From contig NZ_JAGT01000001.1 in NCBI RefSeq assembly GCF_000526795.1, forward strand, positions 581,001 through 645,000: a stretch of DNA of 64,000 nucleotides, written 5' to 3'. The position numbers and the translations under genes are program-made. Below are positions 18,012 to 26,935 of this stretch, piece by piece (position 1 is the first letter of the stretch; each line of letters begins with the position of its first letter). Below the pieces are notes generated by a model, which worked only from the letters and a program-made list of their open reading frames with translations, ran no database searches and had not been told where the DNA came from. This stretch comes from Ruminococcus flavefaciens AE3010. Its GTDB lineage: Bacteria > Bacillota > Clostridia > Oscillospirales > Ruminococcaceae.

Positions 18012-18953
18012 ATGGATAAGCTTATTGTTTCTCCGTCCCCCCATGACGAGAACTACACTAAAACCACAAATATAATGCTGAACGTTATAATCGCTCTTCT
18101 TCCTGCATGGGGAGCGGCGATATATTTCTTCGGTATGCGTGTTATTCCGCTGACAGCGGTATGTATAGGCAGCTGTATATTCTTCGAGTATGTCTGCCGC
18201 CAGATGATGAAGCGCGATAATACTATCGGCGACCTTTCAGCAGTTGTAACAGGACTTATTCTCGCAATGAATCTGCCATCGACTCTGCCGTACTGGATGG
18301 CAGTTATCGGTTCTTTTGTTGCGATCGTCATTGTCAAGCAGCTTTTCGGCGGACTTGGGCAGAATTTTGCAAATCCTGCCATAACAGCACGAATCGTACT
18401 TATGATAAGTTTCCCCGCGGCAATGACCAGATGGGTAGAGCCATTCACTCATACAGACCTTGATGCTATATCAAGTGCAACTCCGCTTCCTCTTGCAGGC
18501 ACGGATAATGCAGCTTCATACCTTGACCTTTTCCTTGGTAAATGCGGCGGCTGTCTTGGTGAGACCTGCTCCGCGGCACTTCTTATCGGCGGACTTTACC
18601 TTGCTGCACGAAAGATAATCTCGCTTGCAGCTCCGCTTTCGTTTATAGGAAGCCTGTTCGTTTTAAGCTGGATAAGCGGCTCTGATCCCGTTTATCAGAT
18701 ACTTGCAGGCGGTGTGTTCCTCGGAGCATTCTTCATGGCTACAGACTATGCCACAACTCCTATTACTACTAAAGGCAAAATAGTATTCGGTCTCGGCTGC
18801 GGAATCATAACCTTTATTATAAGGCGTTTCGGTTCATATCCCGAGGGAGTTTCGTTCTCAATTCTGCTTATGAATGTTCTTACTCCTTATATAGAGCAGC
18901 TTACAAGAACAAAGGTACTTGGTGCAAAGGAGGCTGAGAAGAATGAAGGATAA
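18012..18953 (+). CDS. rnfD: Rnf complex subunit D
   Basis: This is a membrane subunit (313 aa, about 9 helices) carrying covalent FMN. The flavinylation site falls in DAISSATPLPL; the usual text is SGATPL, so Gly is replaced by Ser while the acceptor Thr is kept. It is thought to take part in ion translocation. AGGAGG lies 9 bases before ATG 18012. The 3' end overlaps rnfG by 11 bases. Confidence 0.94.
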   Translation: MDKLIVSPSPHDENYTKTTNIMLNVIIALLPAWGAAIYFFGMRVIPLTAVCIGSCIFFEYVCRQMMKRDNTIGDLSAVVTGLILAMNLPSTLPYWMAVIGSFVAIVIVKQLFGGLGQNFANPAITARIVLMISFPAAMTRWVEPFTHTDLDAISSATPLPLAGTDNAASYLDLFLGKCGGCLGETCSAALLIGGLYLAARKIISLAAPLSFIGSLFVLSWISGSDPVYQILAGGVFLGAFFMATDYATTPITTKGKIVFGLGCGIITFIIRRFGSYPEGVSFSILLMNVLTPYIEQLTRTKVLGAKEAEKNEG

Positions 18954-19470
18954 GGTAAAGCCTACCGTTGTACTTACAATAATATGTGTTGTAGCTTCGC
19001 TGCTTCTTGTGTATGCATATGAGCTCACAAAAGACCGTATAGCAGACCAGAAAGCTCAGAAATTCAGCAGCAGTGTTGAAGCTCTCTTCGGAAAGACCGA
19101 AAGCAGGGTAGTGCAGCTGAAATGCGGATATGATGAGATACAGACCATAGCTGTAACCCCGGATAAGAAAACCGTTATCCAGATATGTACTGACGGCTAC
19201 TCAAAGGACGGTATAAACATACTTGTAGGATTTGACCAGCAGGGAAGTATCTCGGGAATAGAGTTCGTTTCTCTTGGCGAAACTCCCGGTCTTGGTTCAA
19301 AGGTCCATGATGAGGCTGATTTCAGAAAGCAGTTTTACGGACTTACTCAGCCCTCAGACAGCTTTGACGCCATAAGCGGTGCAACTTTTTCTTCCAACGG
19401 TATGAAGCATGCAGTTGATACTGCACTTAAAGTATACAATGAGAACAAGGAGGCGATACTCGGTGGCTGA
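18943..19470 (+). CDS. rnfG: Rnf complex subunit G
   Basis: RnfG has one N-terminal membrane helix (about 6-25) and an extracytoplasmic FMN domain. The covalent FMN motif is SGATFSS in DAISGATFSSNG. AGGAGG at 18929-18934 fixes ATG 18943; 175 residues. Confidence 0.94.
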   Translation: MKDKVKPTVVLTIICVVASLLLVYAYELTKDRIADQKAQKFSSSVEALFGKTESRVVQLKCGYDEIQTIAVTPDKKTVIQICTDGYSKDGINILVGFDQQGSISGIEFVSLGETPGLGSKVHDEADFRKQFYGLTQPSDSFDAISGATFSSNGMKHAVDTALKVYNENKEAILGG

Positions 19471-20137
19471 TAAGAAAACTCCGCTTGTCAAGGAGCTTAC
19501 AAAGGGCATTATAAAGGAAAACCCGACGCTTGTAATGCTGCTGGGTATGTGTCCTACACTTGCCGTTACAACACAGGCTATGAACGGAATAGGTATGGGA
19601 CTTGCGACCACATTCGTTCTCCTTGGCTCTAACATCGTTATTTCCGCACTCAGAAAGGTCATCCCAGACAAGGTACGTATACCTGCTTTTATTGTAATAA
19701 TAGCAAGCTTTGTTACGCTCATAGGCTTCCTGCTTGAAGGCTTCGTGCCGAGCCTATATGACAGCCTTGGTATTTACCTCACGCTTATTACCGTAAACTG
19801 TATCATCTTCGGCAGAGCCGAGATGTTTGCCAGCAAAAACGGTATTATAGCATCTGCCTTTGACGCTATCGGCATGGGTGCAGGTTTTACACTTGCTCTG
19901 TTCCTCATGGGCTCTGTTCGTGAGATAATCGGCGCAGGAAAATGGATGGGACTTACCCTGCCCGTACTCAGCGAGAATCCTATGCTGTTCTTTATCATGC
20001 CAGCAGGCGGCTTCTTTACACTTGGTATGATAATTGCAGCTGTGAATAAACTCAAAAAGAAAAAGCCCCCTCAGGAGCTTGGCTGTGGCGGATGTCCAAA
20101 TGCTAAAAACTGTGGAAAGGAAGGTGACTGTCATTGA
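19463..20137 (+). CDS. rnfE: Rnf complex subunit E, with Cys-rich tail
   Basis: This is an integral membrane subunit (about 6 helices) of the RnfA/RnfE pair, which holds an Fe-S centre in the membrane; NPTLVMLLGMCPTLAV is the family helix with its cysteine. The start is GTG 19463 with AAGGAGG 9 bases upstream; it overlaps rnfG by 8 bases. After the last helix and a KKKKPP linker there is an added tail with four cysteines, GCGGCPNAKNCGKEGDCH (CxxC-x5-C-x5-C), not present in E. coli RsxE. It may bind zinc or another Fe-S centre. Confidence 0.92.
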   Translation: MADKKTPLVKELTKGIIKENPTLVMLLGMCPTLAVTTQAMNGIGMGLATTFVLLGSNIVISALRKVIPDKVRIPAFIVIIASFVTLIGFLLEGFVPSLYDSLGIYLTLITVNCIIFGRAEMFASKNGIIASAFDAIGMGAGFTLALFLMGSVREIIGAGKWMGLTLPVLSENPMLFFIMPAGGFFTLGMIIAAVNKLKKKKPPQELGCGGCPNAKNCGKEGDCH

Positions 20138-20712
20138 AAACTATACTTGCTATAATGCTCTCGGCAATGCTGACAGATAACTTCGTGCTTTCCAAATTCA
20201 TGGGAATCTGTCCATTCCTCGGCGTATCAAAAAAGCTTGACAGCGCAGCAGGAATGGGAATCGCAGTTACCTTCGTAATGATATGTGCAACTATAGTTAC
20301 ATATCCTATTCATCATGGTATTCTCGTACCCAATGGACTTGAATACTTCGATACAGTGGTATTTATCCTTGTTATAGCGCTTTTTGTACAGCTCGTCGAG
20401 AACTTCCTCAAAAAGTGCGTACCGGCACTGTACAGCTCACTGGGCGTATATCTTCCGCTCATAACAACAAACTGCGCTGTTCTCGGCGTTACAGTGCTTA
20501 ACATCGATAACAATTATACATTCTTCCAGTCAATAATAAACGCCCTTTTCGGCGGACTGGGCTTTATGATAGTACTTATCATTTTCTCGGGAGTTCGCAA
20601 AAAGCTTGAATACGCTGATATCCCTGAGACCTTCAAGGGAGTTCCTGCAACTCTGATAGCTGCATCTATAGTCTCAATAAGCTTTATGGGCTTTGCGGGA
20701 CTTATCAAGTGA
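20134..20712 (+). CDS. rnfA: Rnf complex subunit A
   Basis: This is an integral membrane subunit paralogous to RnfE (192 aa, about 6 helices). The family cysteines are seen in FMGICPFLGVSKK and LITTNCAVLG. It uses a TTG start overlapping the rnfE stop (TTGA), with AAGGAAGG just before, so translation is coupled. Confidence 0.94.
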   Translation: MKTILAIMLSAMLTDNFVLSKFMGICPFLGVSKKLDSAAGMGIAVTFVMICATIVTYPIHHGILVPNGLEYFDTVVFILVIALFVQLVENFLKKCVPALYSSLGVYLPLITTNCAVLGVTVLNIDNNYTFFQSIINALFGGLGFMIVLIIFSGVRKKLEYADIPETFKGVPATLIAASIVSISFMGFAGLIK

Positions 20713-20726
20713 AAGGGGGAGACGAT

Positions 20727-21518
20727 TTGACTTATCTTATCCCTGCTCTTATTCTCGGCGGCTGCGGCATACTTGCAGGAGTACTGCTTACAATAGCTGC
20801 AAAAGTTTTCTACGTGAAAATCGATGAAAGAATAGAAAAGATCAACGCTGCTCTGCCGCAGGCAAACTGCGGAGCCTGTGGTTTTGCGGGCTGTTCTGAT
20901 TATGCTTCGGCTATAGTTAATAAAGGCGCAGCAACAAACCTCTGCCGTCCGGGAGGAAGTGACGCCGCTAATCAGATAGCGTCCGTTCTCGGAACTGCAG
21001 CTGCTGAAGTTGTGCCCATGACAGCCGTTGTACACTGCAGCGGCGACTGTAATGCTACACAGAAGGCGTTCCTTTTCGACGGAGTACAGTCCTGCAAAGC
21101 TGTAAAGCGTTTTTACGGCGGAAGCGGAATGTGCAAGTATGGCTGCATCGGTCTTGGTGACTGTGTTGCGGTATGTGAGCACGATGCTGTCAAAATCATA
21201 AACGGTATTGCTAAGGTAACTCCTTCTCTTTGCGGAGCCTGCGGACAATGTGCAAAGGCATGCCCAAATGAGCTTATAGAGATAAAGCCTGTTTCAAAAC
21301 GTGTGGACGTTCTGTGCGCTTCATACGACAACGGAAAAGTCACTAAGCTTGTATGCAAGAACGGTTGTATAGGCTGTAGGATATGTGAGAAAAAGTGTCC
21401 TAACGAAGCTATCATCGTAAATAATTTCCATGCTTATATCGACCACAGCAACTGCACGAACTGCGGTCTCTGCATGGAGTCATGTCCTGTAAAGGTCATA
21501 CATCGATGCGATCCATAA
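20727..21518 (+). CDS. rnfB: Rnf complex subunit B (polyferredoxin)
   Basis: RnfB is the ferredoxin-accepting subunit. One N-terminal helix is followed by a four-Cys cluster (ANCGACGFAGC plus a later Cys), then a run of 4Fe-4S motifs: CKYGCIGLGDCVAVC, CGACGQCAKACP, CIGCRICEKKCP and CTNCGLCMESCP. The length is 263 residues. GGGGGA at 20715-20720 supports the TTG at 20727 over the in-frame GTG at 20709. It is the last gene of the operon. Confidence 0.93.
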   Translation: MTYLIPALILGGCGILAGVLLTIAAKVFYVKIDERIEKINAALPQANCGACGFAGCSDYASAIVNKGAATNLCRPGGSDAANQIASVLGTAAAEVVPMTAVVHCSGDCNATQKAFLFDGVQSCKAVKRFYGGSGMCKYGCIGLGDCVAVCEHDAVKIINGIAKVTPSLCGACGQCAKACPNELIEIKPVSKRVDVLCASYDNGKVTKLVCKNGCIGCRICEKKCPNEAIIVNNFHAYIDHSNCTNCGLCMESCPVKVIHRCDP

Positions 21519-21520
21519 AC

Positions 21521-21550
21521 AAAAGCCACAGCATAAAGCTGTGGCTTTTT
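21521..21550. terminator. Bidirectional terminator between rnfB and pyrB
   Basis: AAAAGCCACAGC / GCTGTGGCTTTT with a 5-base loop; T-runs on both sides. Confidence 0.92.
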
Positions 21551-21553
21551 TAG

Positions 21554-22636
21554 TTATATAAGCTTTCTCTCATCGCAGTATTCACATTCAAGGAGCGTTT
21601 CGTCACCGCTTGAACGGAAGCTCTTGGGGAGATATTCTTCGTGATTGGTTATGCATTTCGGATTTGAACAGCGAACTCCGCTGAAAACCTTGCCATTCAG
21701 TGTTTCGGAGGACTTCTTCTCCTTTAATATAGTCATTATAAGTGCCATACGCACATACATACCGTATTTAGCCTGCTTGAAGTACATTGCACGCTCATCG
21801 TCGTCCACCTCAACAGTGATCTCGTCAACTCGCGGCAGGGGGTGCATTACGATCATATCTTTCTTAGCCCCCATCATTTTCTTTCTGTCAAGAACATAGA
21901 CATCTTTCTGAGCAAGATATTCTTCCTCACTTGCGAAGCGCTCCTGCTGTATTCTTGTCATATAAAGCACATCAAGACTGCCGATAGCTTCTTCAAGAGT
22001 CTTTACTTCCTTGTACTTGCTTCCGTTTGCCTTGATAATATCCTTGATATAAGCAGGCATACCAAGCTCTTTAGTAGATATGAACACGAATTTATTGTCA
22101 GGGAACATGCTCAGTGCCTTGCAGAGAGAATGAACAGTTCTTCCGTTGAGAAGATCACCGCACATACCGATAGTAAGTCCCGAAAGAGTTTTCTTCTCGA
22201 TCTTCAGCGTGAGCAGATCAGTAAGAGTCTGAGTAGGGTGGAGGTGTCCGCCGTCACCTGCGTTGATAACGGAGCAGTCAGCCGTAAGTGAAGCTGCTTT
22301 GGCAGCTCCTGCGATAGGGTGACGTATGACCAGAACATCTGCATAATTGCTGACGATCTTTGTGGTATCCTTAATTGTCTCGCCCTTGGCAACAGAAGAA
22401 TTTGCGGGATTGTCAAAGCCGATTATCTGACCGCCAAGTCTTATCATAGCTGTCTGGAAGGACATCTGTGTACGTGTGGACGGCTCATAGAAAAGTGTAG
22501 CCATGATCTTTCCGTCGCACACATGGGCAAAATCAGCAGGAGCCTTGTATATCTCCTCACCAAGCTCTACCACCTTTTTCCACCATGAAACAGGATAATC
22601 GTTCAGATCTATAAGATGCTGATATTCCGAAAACAT
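21554..22636 (-). CDS. pyrB: Aspartate carbamoyltransferase fused to a PyrI-type zinc module
   Basis: This enzyme makes carbamoyl-aspartate in pyrimidine synthesis. The carbamoyl-phosphate motif YEPSTRTQMSF, HPTQTLTDLL and MHPLPRVDEI are all present. After the normal PyrB end (about residue 310) a 40-residue C-terminal part has the four-Cys pattern C323-x4-C328-x22-C351-x2-C354, matching the zinc domain of the regulatory chain PyrI (its CPNxxCI and LKCxYC segments). The nucleotide-binding half of PyrI is absent, so allostery of the E. coli kind is unlikely. GGAGG precedes ATG 22636. It lies downstream of the HD gene and asnB. Confidence 0.93.
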   Translation of the reverse strand: MFSEYQHLIDLNDYPVSWWKKVVELGEEIYKAPADFAHVCDGKIMATLFYEPSTRTQMSFQTAMIRLGGQIIGFDNPANSSVAKGETIKDTTKIVSNYADVLVIRHPIAGAAKAASLTADCSVINAGDGGHLHPTQTLTDLLTLKIEKKTLSGLTIGMCGDLLNGRTVHSLCKALSMFPDNKFVFISTKELGMPAYIKDIIKANGSKYKEVKTLEEAIGSLDVLYMTRIQQERFASEEEYLAQKDVYVLDRKKMMGAKKDMIVMHPLPRVDEITVEVDDDERAMYFKQAKYGMYVRMALIMTILKEKKSSETLNGKVFSGVRCSNPKCITNHEEYLPKSFRSSGDETLLECEYCDERKLI

Positions 22637-22657
22637 ATTTTATACCTCCGTTTATAA

Positions 22658-23326
22658 TTACAGTATTTTACTGTCGTTGATTATCATTTCAAACTGAACT
22701 CCGAGGAATTCCGAAGCTCTTCTGCAAAGGAGCATACGCTTCATAAATATCTCAAAATATTCAAGAACAGAGGATATCTCAGTATCTATCTGAAGCTCAA
22801 GAATAATTGACGACTTATCATCGTTGAATTTAACAGCCGACTGTACAACAGCGTAATTTACGCGGTCGTGGATATCAAATGTGAGCAGATCTGTATTGCG
22901 GACACGGCTTCTGCGCACATCGGTCTTGTCGCCGATTATCATAGCCGCAGAAATAGGATCAAGGGGCTGTCCTGTACCTTCGTCATGATTGCCTATAGCT
23001 GATATTATAGAGCATATCTCATCAGCAGGCATGCTCAGACTGTCAAGCAGTCTGAAAGCCATAACAGCACCGCTTTGCGCATGGTCAACTCGGTTTATAA
23101 CATTACCGATATCGTGCATTATTGAAGCCACCTTTGCCAGCTCCACAGTTCTTTCATCGTATCCCAGAGTTTCAAGTATCATGGACGAGGTATAAGCAAC
23201 TCTTTCAACATGAGGAAAGGAATGCTCGGTATAGCCGAGTGCTTCAAGAGCCTGATCGGCTCTGCGGATATACTCCATGATATCAGGATTCTGTTTAATG
23301 TACTTGTATGTAACTTTACTTGCCAT
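22658..23326 (-). CDS. HD-domain phosphohydrolase
   Basis: The 222 residues have the HD metal-site order: FPHVERV, SIMHDIGN, IGNHDEGTG, GDKTDVRRSRVR. This group hydrolyses nucleotides or nucleotide second messengers; the substrate of this member is unknown. It sits between asnB and pyrB with gaps of 15 and 21 bases, so it is likely in the same transcript. Confidence 0.8.
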   Translation of the reverse strand: MASKVTYKYIKQNPDIMEYIRRADQALEALGYTEHSFPHVERVAYTSSMILETLGYDERTVELAKVASIMHDIGNVINRVDHAQSGAVMAFRLLDSLSMPADEICSIISAIGNHDEGTGQPLDPISAAMIIGDKTDVRRSRVRNTDLLTFDIHDRVNYAVVQSAVKFNDDKSSIILELQIDTEISSVLEYFEIFMKRMLLCRRASEFLGVQFEMIINDSKIL

Positions 23327-23341
23327 AATATCTCCGTTTGA

Positions 23342-25213
23342 TCAATATTTTCCGTTATTTTCAAAATAGACCTTGTACCAGATAAGGAATATGAACACTG
23401 TCCATATCTTTCGGCTGTTATCAGCCTTTCCCTCTCTGTGGTCGTCAAGAAGCTTCAGCAGGGGAGCGATATTGAAGAACTCCTGTGCGCTCTCGCTTTC
23501 AAAATAGCTTTTAACAAGCTCATAGTACTTATCTTCCTTGAGCCATACTCTTATAGGAACAGGGAAGCCCAGTTTTTTCTTTGCAGCTGTTTTTGCTGTC
23601 TGCTCGGGAGTATCTTTTTTTGCGGCAAGACGCATAGCATACTTTGTGATATACTTTGTCTCGTCCGTGCCCTTATCGTGAGTTACGCGATACTTTGTAG
23701 GTATCTTCTCGGCTAAAGCCATGACCTCTTTATCAAGGAAAGGAACGCGAAGCTCCAGAGAGTTAGCCATACTCATTTTATCGGCTTTCAGGAGGATATC
23801 TCCTGCCATCCACATATGCAGATCGAGATACTGCATTTTTGTAACATCGTCCTTGCCCTTGACATTGGCATAAAAGGGCTTCGTAATAACTGTCGGCTCG
23901 GGAGCGTCTGTAGTGATCTTCAGAAGTTCCTTGCGCTCCTCGGGTCTGAACATATAAGCGTTACCGATAAAGCGCTCCTCAACGTCCTTGCCCTTGCGGA
24001 CGAAGAAATTAACTCCGCGCTTAGCGGGAAGCTTGGAAGCGATGCTACCTATACCGCGTTTTACAAACCGCGGCAGCTTGTCATAAACTGTACCGTTTGG
24101 ATCACTGTAAACATTATAGCCGCCGAATATCTCGTCAGCGCCCTCGCCTGAAAGAACTACTTTCAGCTTTTCAGATGCAATATTGCAGACAAAATACAGG
24201 GCGATAGCTGACGGGTCTGCAAGAGGTTCGTCCATATGATACTGTATCATTGAAAGGTTATCCCAGTACTCCTCAGGAGTGATAACCTTACTTGTATTCT
24301 CTTTGCCTATAGCCTTTGAGAAGTTCTTTGCCCAGCCAATCTCATTGTACTTTTCATCTGTGCCGAAGCCTACAGTAAATGTCTTGTCAACATCTGCAAT
24401 TGCTGCAACATAGCTTGAATCAACACCGCTGGAAAGGAATGAACCTACCTCAACATCAGCTATTTTATGTGCTTCTACCGAGTTGTGGAAGGTATCGGAT
24501 ATCTTATTTACCCATTCGTCGAGAGAAGGCTTTTCATCTGCATTAAAGTGAACGTCCCAGTAGCGTTTGGCTTCAAAGCGACCGTCCTTTAATTTGAAAT
24601 AGTGTGCAGGGGGAAGCTTGTAAACATTTTTAAAAAACGTCTCGTAAGTAGGGGAGAACTGGAAGGTGAGATAGTTCTCAAGTGCGGTTGTATTGAGCTC
24701 TTTTGTAAACTTTGGATGTTCAAGGAAGCTCTTTATTTCGGAACCAAACATGAATGTACCATTCATATTTGCGTAGTACATAGGTTTGATACCAAAGAAA
24801 TCGCGTGCGCCGAAAAGCTCCTTTTTGTTCTTATCCCATATTACAAAGGAAAACATGCCTCTCAGCTTATTGAGAAGCTTTTCGCCGAACTCCTCATATC
24901 CGTGTATAAGCACCTCGGTATCAGTATTGGTCCTGAATTTATGACCTGCTTTAACAAGTTCCTGACGTATATCCTTATAGTTATATATCTCGCCGTTAAA
25001 AACGATCACCAGCGAGGAATCTTCATTAAAAATAGGCTGGTCTCCCGAAGAGCTGACATCGATGATACTTAGTCTGCGATGCCCCAGAGCAATATCCTCA
25101 TCTATATATTTTCCCTCGGCATCAGGACCTCTGTGTCTTATGCGGTCCATCATTTTTTCAAGAACGTCGTTTGAGTTATAAATATTATTCGTAAAGCCTA
25201 CGATTCCGCACAT
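23342..25213 (-). CDS. asnB: Asparagine synthetase (glutamine-hydrolysing)
   Basis: The mature N-terminal Cys2 (MCGIVGF) is the glutaminase nucleophile; GEIYNYKDIRQEL and RTNTDTEVL lie in that domain. The synthetase half has the PP-loop SSGVDSSYVAA and LSGEGADEIFGGY. The length of 623 residues is standard. It shares aspartate with PyrB two genes downstream. AGGT(GG)-type ribosome site GGAGG precedes the ATG. Confidence 0.95.
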   Translation of the reverse strand: MCGIVGFTNNIYNSNDVLEKMMDRIRHRGPDAEGKYIDEDIALGHRRLSIIDVSSSGDQPIFNEDSSLVIVFNGEIYNYKDIRQELVKAGHKFRTNTDTEVLIHGYEEFGEKLLNKLRGMFSFVIWDKNKKELFGARDFFGIKPMYYANMNGTFMFGSEIKSFLEHPKFTKELNTTALENYLTFQFSPTYETFFKNVYKLPPAHYFKLKDGRFEAKRYWDVHFNADEKPSLDEWVNKISDTFHNSVEAHKIADVEVGSFLSSGVDSSYVAAIADVDKTFTVGFGTDEKYNEIGWAKNFSKAIGKENTSKVITPEEYWDNLSMIQYHMDEPLADPSAIALYFVCNIASEKLKVVLSGEGADEIFGGYNVYSDPNGTVYDKLPRFVKRGIGSIASKLPAKRGVNFFVRKGKDVEERFIGNAYMFRPEERKELLKITTDAPEPTVITKPFYANVKGKDDVTKMQYLDLHMWMAGDILLKADKMSMANSLELRVPFLDKEVMALAEKIPTKYRVTHDKGTDETKYITKYAMRLAAKKDTPEQTAKTAAKKKLGFPVPIRVWLKEDKYYELVKSYFESESAQEFFNIAPLLKLLDDHREGKADNSRKIWTVFIFLIWYKVYFENNGKY

Positions 25214-25257
25214 ATAAAAGTTACCTCCGATTTTCTATCTACAAAATCTCCCACAAT

Positions 25258-25286
25258 ATTATACTACATATTAAAGGATTTTGCAA
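25258..25286 (-). promoter_or_regulatory. Promoter of the asnB-HD-pyrB operon
   Basis: On the minus strand TTGCAA (25286-25281), 17-bp spacer, TATAAT (25263-25258). No T-box or PyrR-type leader was seen in the short leader. Confidence 0.78.
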
Positions 25287-25310
25287 CACCAAACCCACAA
25301 TTCGGAATTA

Positions 25311-26300
25311 TTATTTATCGTCGGGATCATCTGATTTGATTTTTGAAAGAGGATTGCTTTCAATAGCGTTTCTGACATTTTCGTCATTTAAATGCGTGTA
25401 TATCTCTGTAGTGGAAATGCTTGCGTGTCCGAGAAGCTCCTTTAGAGTAAGAACATCAGCATCTCCGTACTGATACATAAGAGTTGCAGCTGTATGTCTT
25501 AGCTTATGTGTTGTAATACCCTTGCCGTCAAGCTCAGCCTTTTTAATAGTATCCTCAACTATCTGCTGAACTCTGCGCTTGGAGATACGCCTGTTTTGAT
25601 TGCTTATAAATAAAGCAGGTTCATCAGCTGCTTTAGGATTATTTTTCCTGATCGCAAGATACTTCTGCAGCGCATCAACACATGCATCATTAAGGTAAAC
25701 CATTCGTTCCTTGCTGCGCTTACCGAGAACTTTAAGACGATTCTCATAGAAATCAATATCAGAGATATTGATACCAACAAGCTCGCTTAATCGCATGCCA
25801 CAGTTCAGAAAAAGAGTTATAATACAATAATCACGTTTAGAATCAGCTGTATCAGCTGTCTGCAGCAAACGCATACTTTCGTTAAGAGAAAGAAATTTCG
25901 GCAGGGAAGCCCTCGGAACAGGAACATCAAGGTCCTTTGTAGGATTTTCCTTTATAATATGAGCTACTTTTTCAAGATATTTGAAAAAATTTCTAAGTGA
26001 AGAAAGCTTTCTGTAACGAGCTCTGTCCTTATTATGACGTTCATCGGATGTATAAAAGATGAAATTATAAATATCACTGACCGAGATTTTCTGAAGCTCC
26101 TCAACAGTCATATCCCGAATATCAATATCCTCGATATCTTTGCCTGTATTATGGTTACATTCGTAGATATACCTTAAAAAAAGGCGTATATCTGTGTAGT
26201 ATTCCTCAATTGTACGCTGTGCCAGAAGCTGAACGATCTTTATATGCACAAGATATTCGTTTAAAAATTCAGGATTTGCGTTATTGTTTAAATTTTTCAT
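25311..26300 (-). CDS. XerC/XerD-like tyrosine recombinase
   Basis: This 329-residue protein has a SAM-like N-terminal DNA-binding domain (about 10-115) and a catalytic domain. It keeps the Arg box GMRLSELVGINISDID, the HxLRHT box (THKLRHTAATLMYQ), the LLGHASISTTEIYTH box and the nucleophile Tyr. No prophage genes are around it, and its partner is a NUDIX gene whose stop it overlaps by 4 bases, so it is more like a chromosomal Xer-type recombinase than a phage integrase. The target site is unknown. Confidence 0.87.
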   Translation of the reverse strand: MKNLNNNANPEFLNEYLVHIKIVQLLAQRTIEEYYTDIRLFLRYIYECNHNTGKDIEDIDIRDMTVEELQKISVSDIYNFIFYTSDERHNKDRARYRKLSSLRNFFKYLEKVAHIIKENPTKDLDVPVPRASLPKFLSLNESMRLLQTADTADSKRDYCIITLFLNCGMRLSELVGINISDIDFYENRLKVLGKRSKERMVYLNDACVDALQKYLAIRKNNPKAADEPALFISNQNRRISKRRVQQIVEDTIKKAELDGKGITTHKLRHTAATLMYQYGDADVLTLKELLGHASISTTEIYTHLNDENVRNAIESNPLSKIKSDDPDDK

Positions 26301-26812
26301 AAATAACCTTTCTCAACAAGATATCCAAGAACTCGCGCTTCACGTTCAAGCATTAAAAGATCGTAATCTCCGTGATCGTGAGTGCGATTTACAGATATAG
26401 CGAGCTCCGGCAATACATATTTCAGAGTAAAGCCTTCATCAAGCTCATATTCATCAAGGTACTGATTTGCAACAGATTTTTCAACATTGCACAGATAATA
26501 GAAGTTTTCCTGTTCAAAGATCAAATTCTCAGCAAATCTGCTTTTCTGGATACGCAGCACTGATCCAAGCTCCATAACCGAGCCGTCTATAACAGTTAAG
26601 CCAGTTTCTTCAAGAACCTCACGTTTAAGAGTTGTTATATGATCTTCATCGTTTTCAATTCCGCCGCCGGGAAACTTATAATAATCATATTTCTTGCTAT
26701 AAACTAATGCTATTTTTCCATCTTTAATTATTACTCCGCGAACTGACGGACGTCTGAAACGCGCAAAACTATCATCATAGTCTTTTTGATCCATAATGAA
26801 TAATCTTTCCAT
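26297..26812 (-). CDS. NUDIX hydrolase
   Basis: The 171-residue protein contains a full NUDIX box GGGIENDEDHITTLKREVLE followed by ETGL (GX5EX7REUXEEXGU), near residues 49-72. Such enzymes hydrolyse nucleoside diphosphates linked to another group; the substrate is unknown. GAGGGG lies 8 bases before ATG 26812. It is co-transcribed with the tyrosine recombinase and has a long perfect inverted repeat in its leader. Confidence 0.88.
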   Translation of the reverse strand: MERLFIMDQKDYDDSFARFRRPSVRGVIIKDGKIALVYSKKYDYYKFPGGGIENDEDHITTLKREVLEETGLTVIDGSVMELGSVLRIQKSRFAENLIFEQENFYYLCNVEKSVANQYLDEYELDEGFTLKYVLPELAISVNRTHDHGDYDLLMLEREARVLGYLVEKGYL

Positions 26813-26840
26813 AATATAGTCCCCTCGTTTTATCTCTTAT

Positions 26841-26876
26841 CAAAGTTTCACCAAACTTTGATTTGGTGAAACTTTG
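26841..26876. repeat. 15-bp perfect inverted repeat in the NUDIX-recombinase leader
   Basis: CAAAGTTTCACCAAA (26841-26855) and its exact complement (26862-26876) flank a 6-base centre CTTTGA. It lies between the predicted promoter (26897-26925) and the NUDIX start, so it forms a strong hairpin in the mRNA leader or a two-fold protein site. The minus-strand transcript has no U-run after it. Confidence 0.7.
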
Positions 26877-26896
26877 TCTCTTTTTTCGTTAGTCTT

Positions 26897-26925
26897 ATTA
26901 TATCATTTTTGTGATACAATTTCAA
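26897..26925 (-). promoter_or_regulatory. Promoter of NUDIX-recombinase operon
   Basis: On the minus strand TTGAAA (26925-26920), 17-bp spacer, TATAAT (26902-26897) with TGA extension. Confidence 0.78.
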
Positions 26926-26935
26926 GAAAACAGCT

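Noticed and set aside
22637..22657. Possible pyrimidine attenuator before pyrB
   Set aside because: Only 21 bases separate the HD gene and pyrB; no alternative hairpins or PyrR-type anti-antiterminator can fit.
25311..26300. Tyrosine recombinase as a prophage or ICE integrase
   Set aside because: The neighbours are NUDIX, asnB and aquaporin; no phage or conjugation genes, no direct repeats at the sides.
26841..26876. Inverted repeat as the chromosome dimer resolution site (dif)
   Set aside because: The arms do not resemble Firmicute dif sequences and are too symmetrical; kept only as an unexplained repeat.
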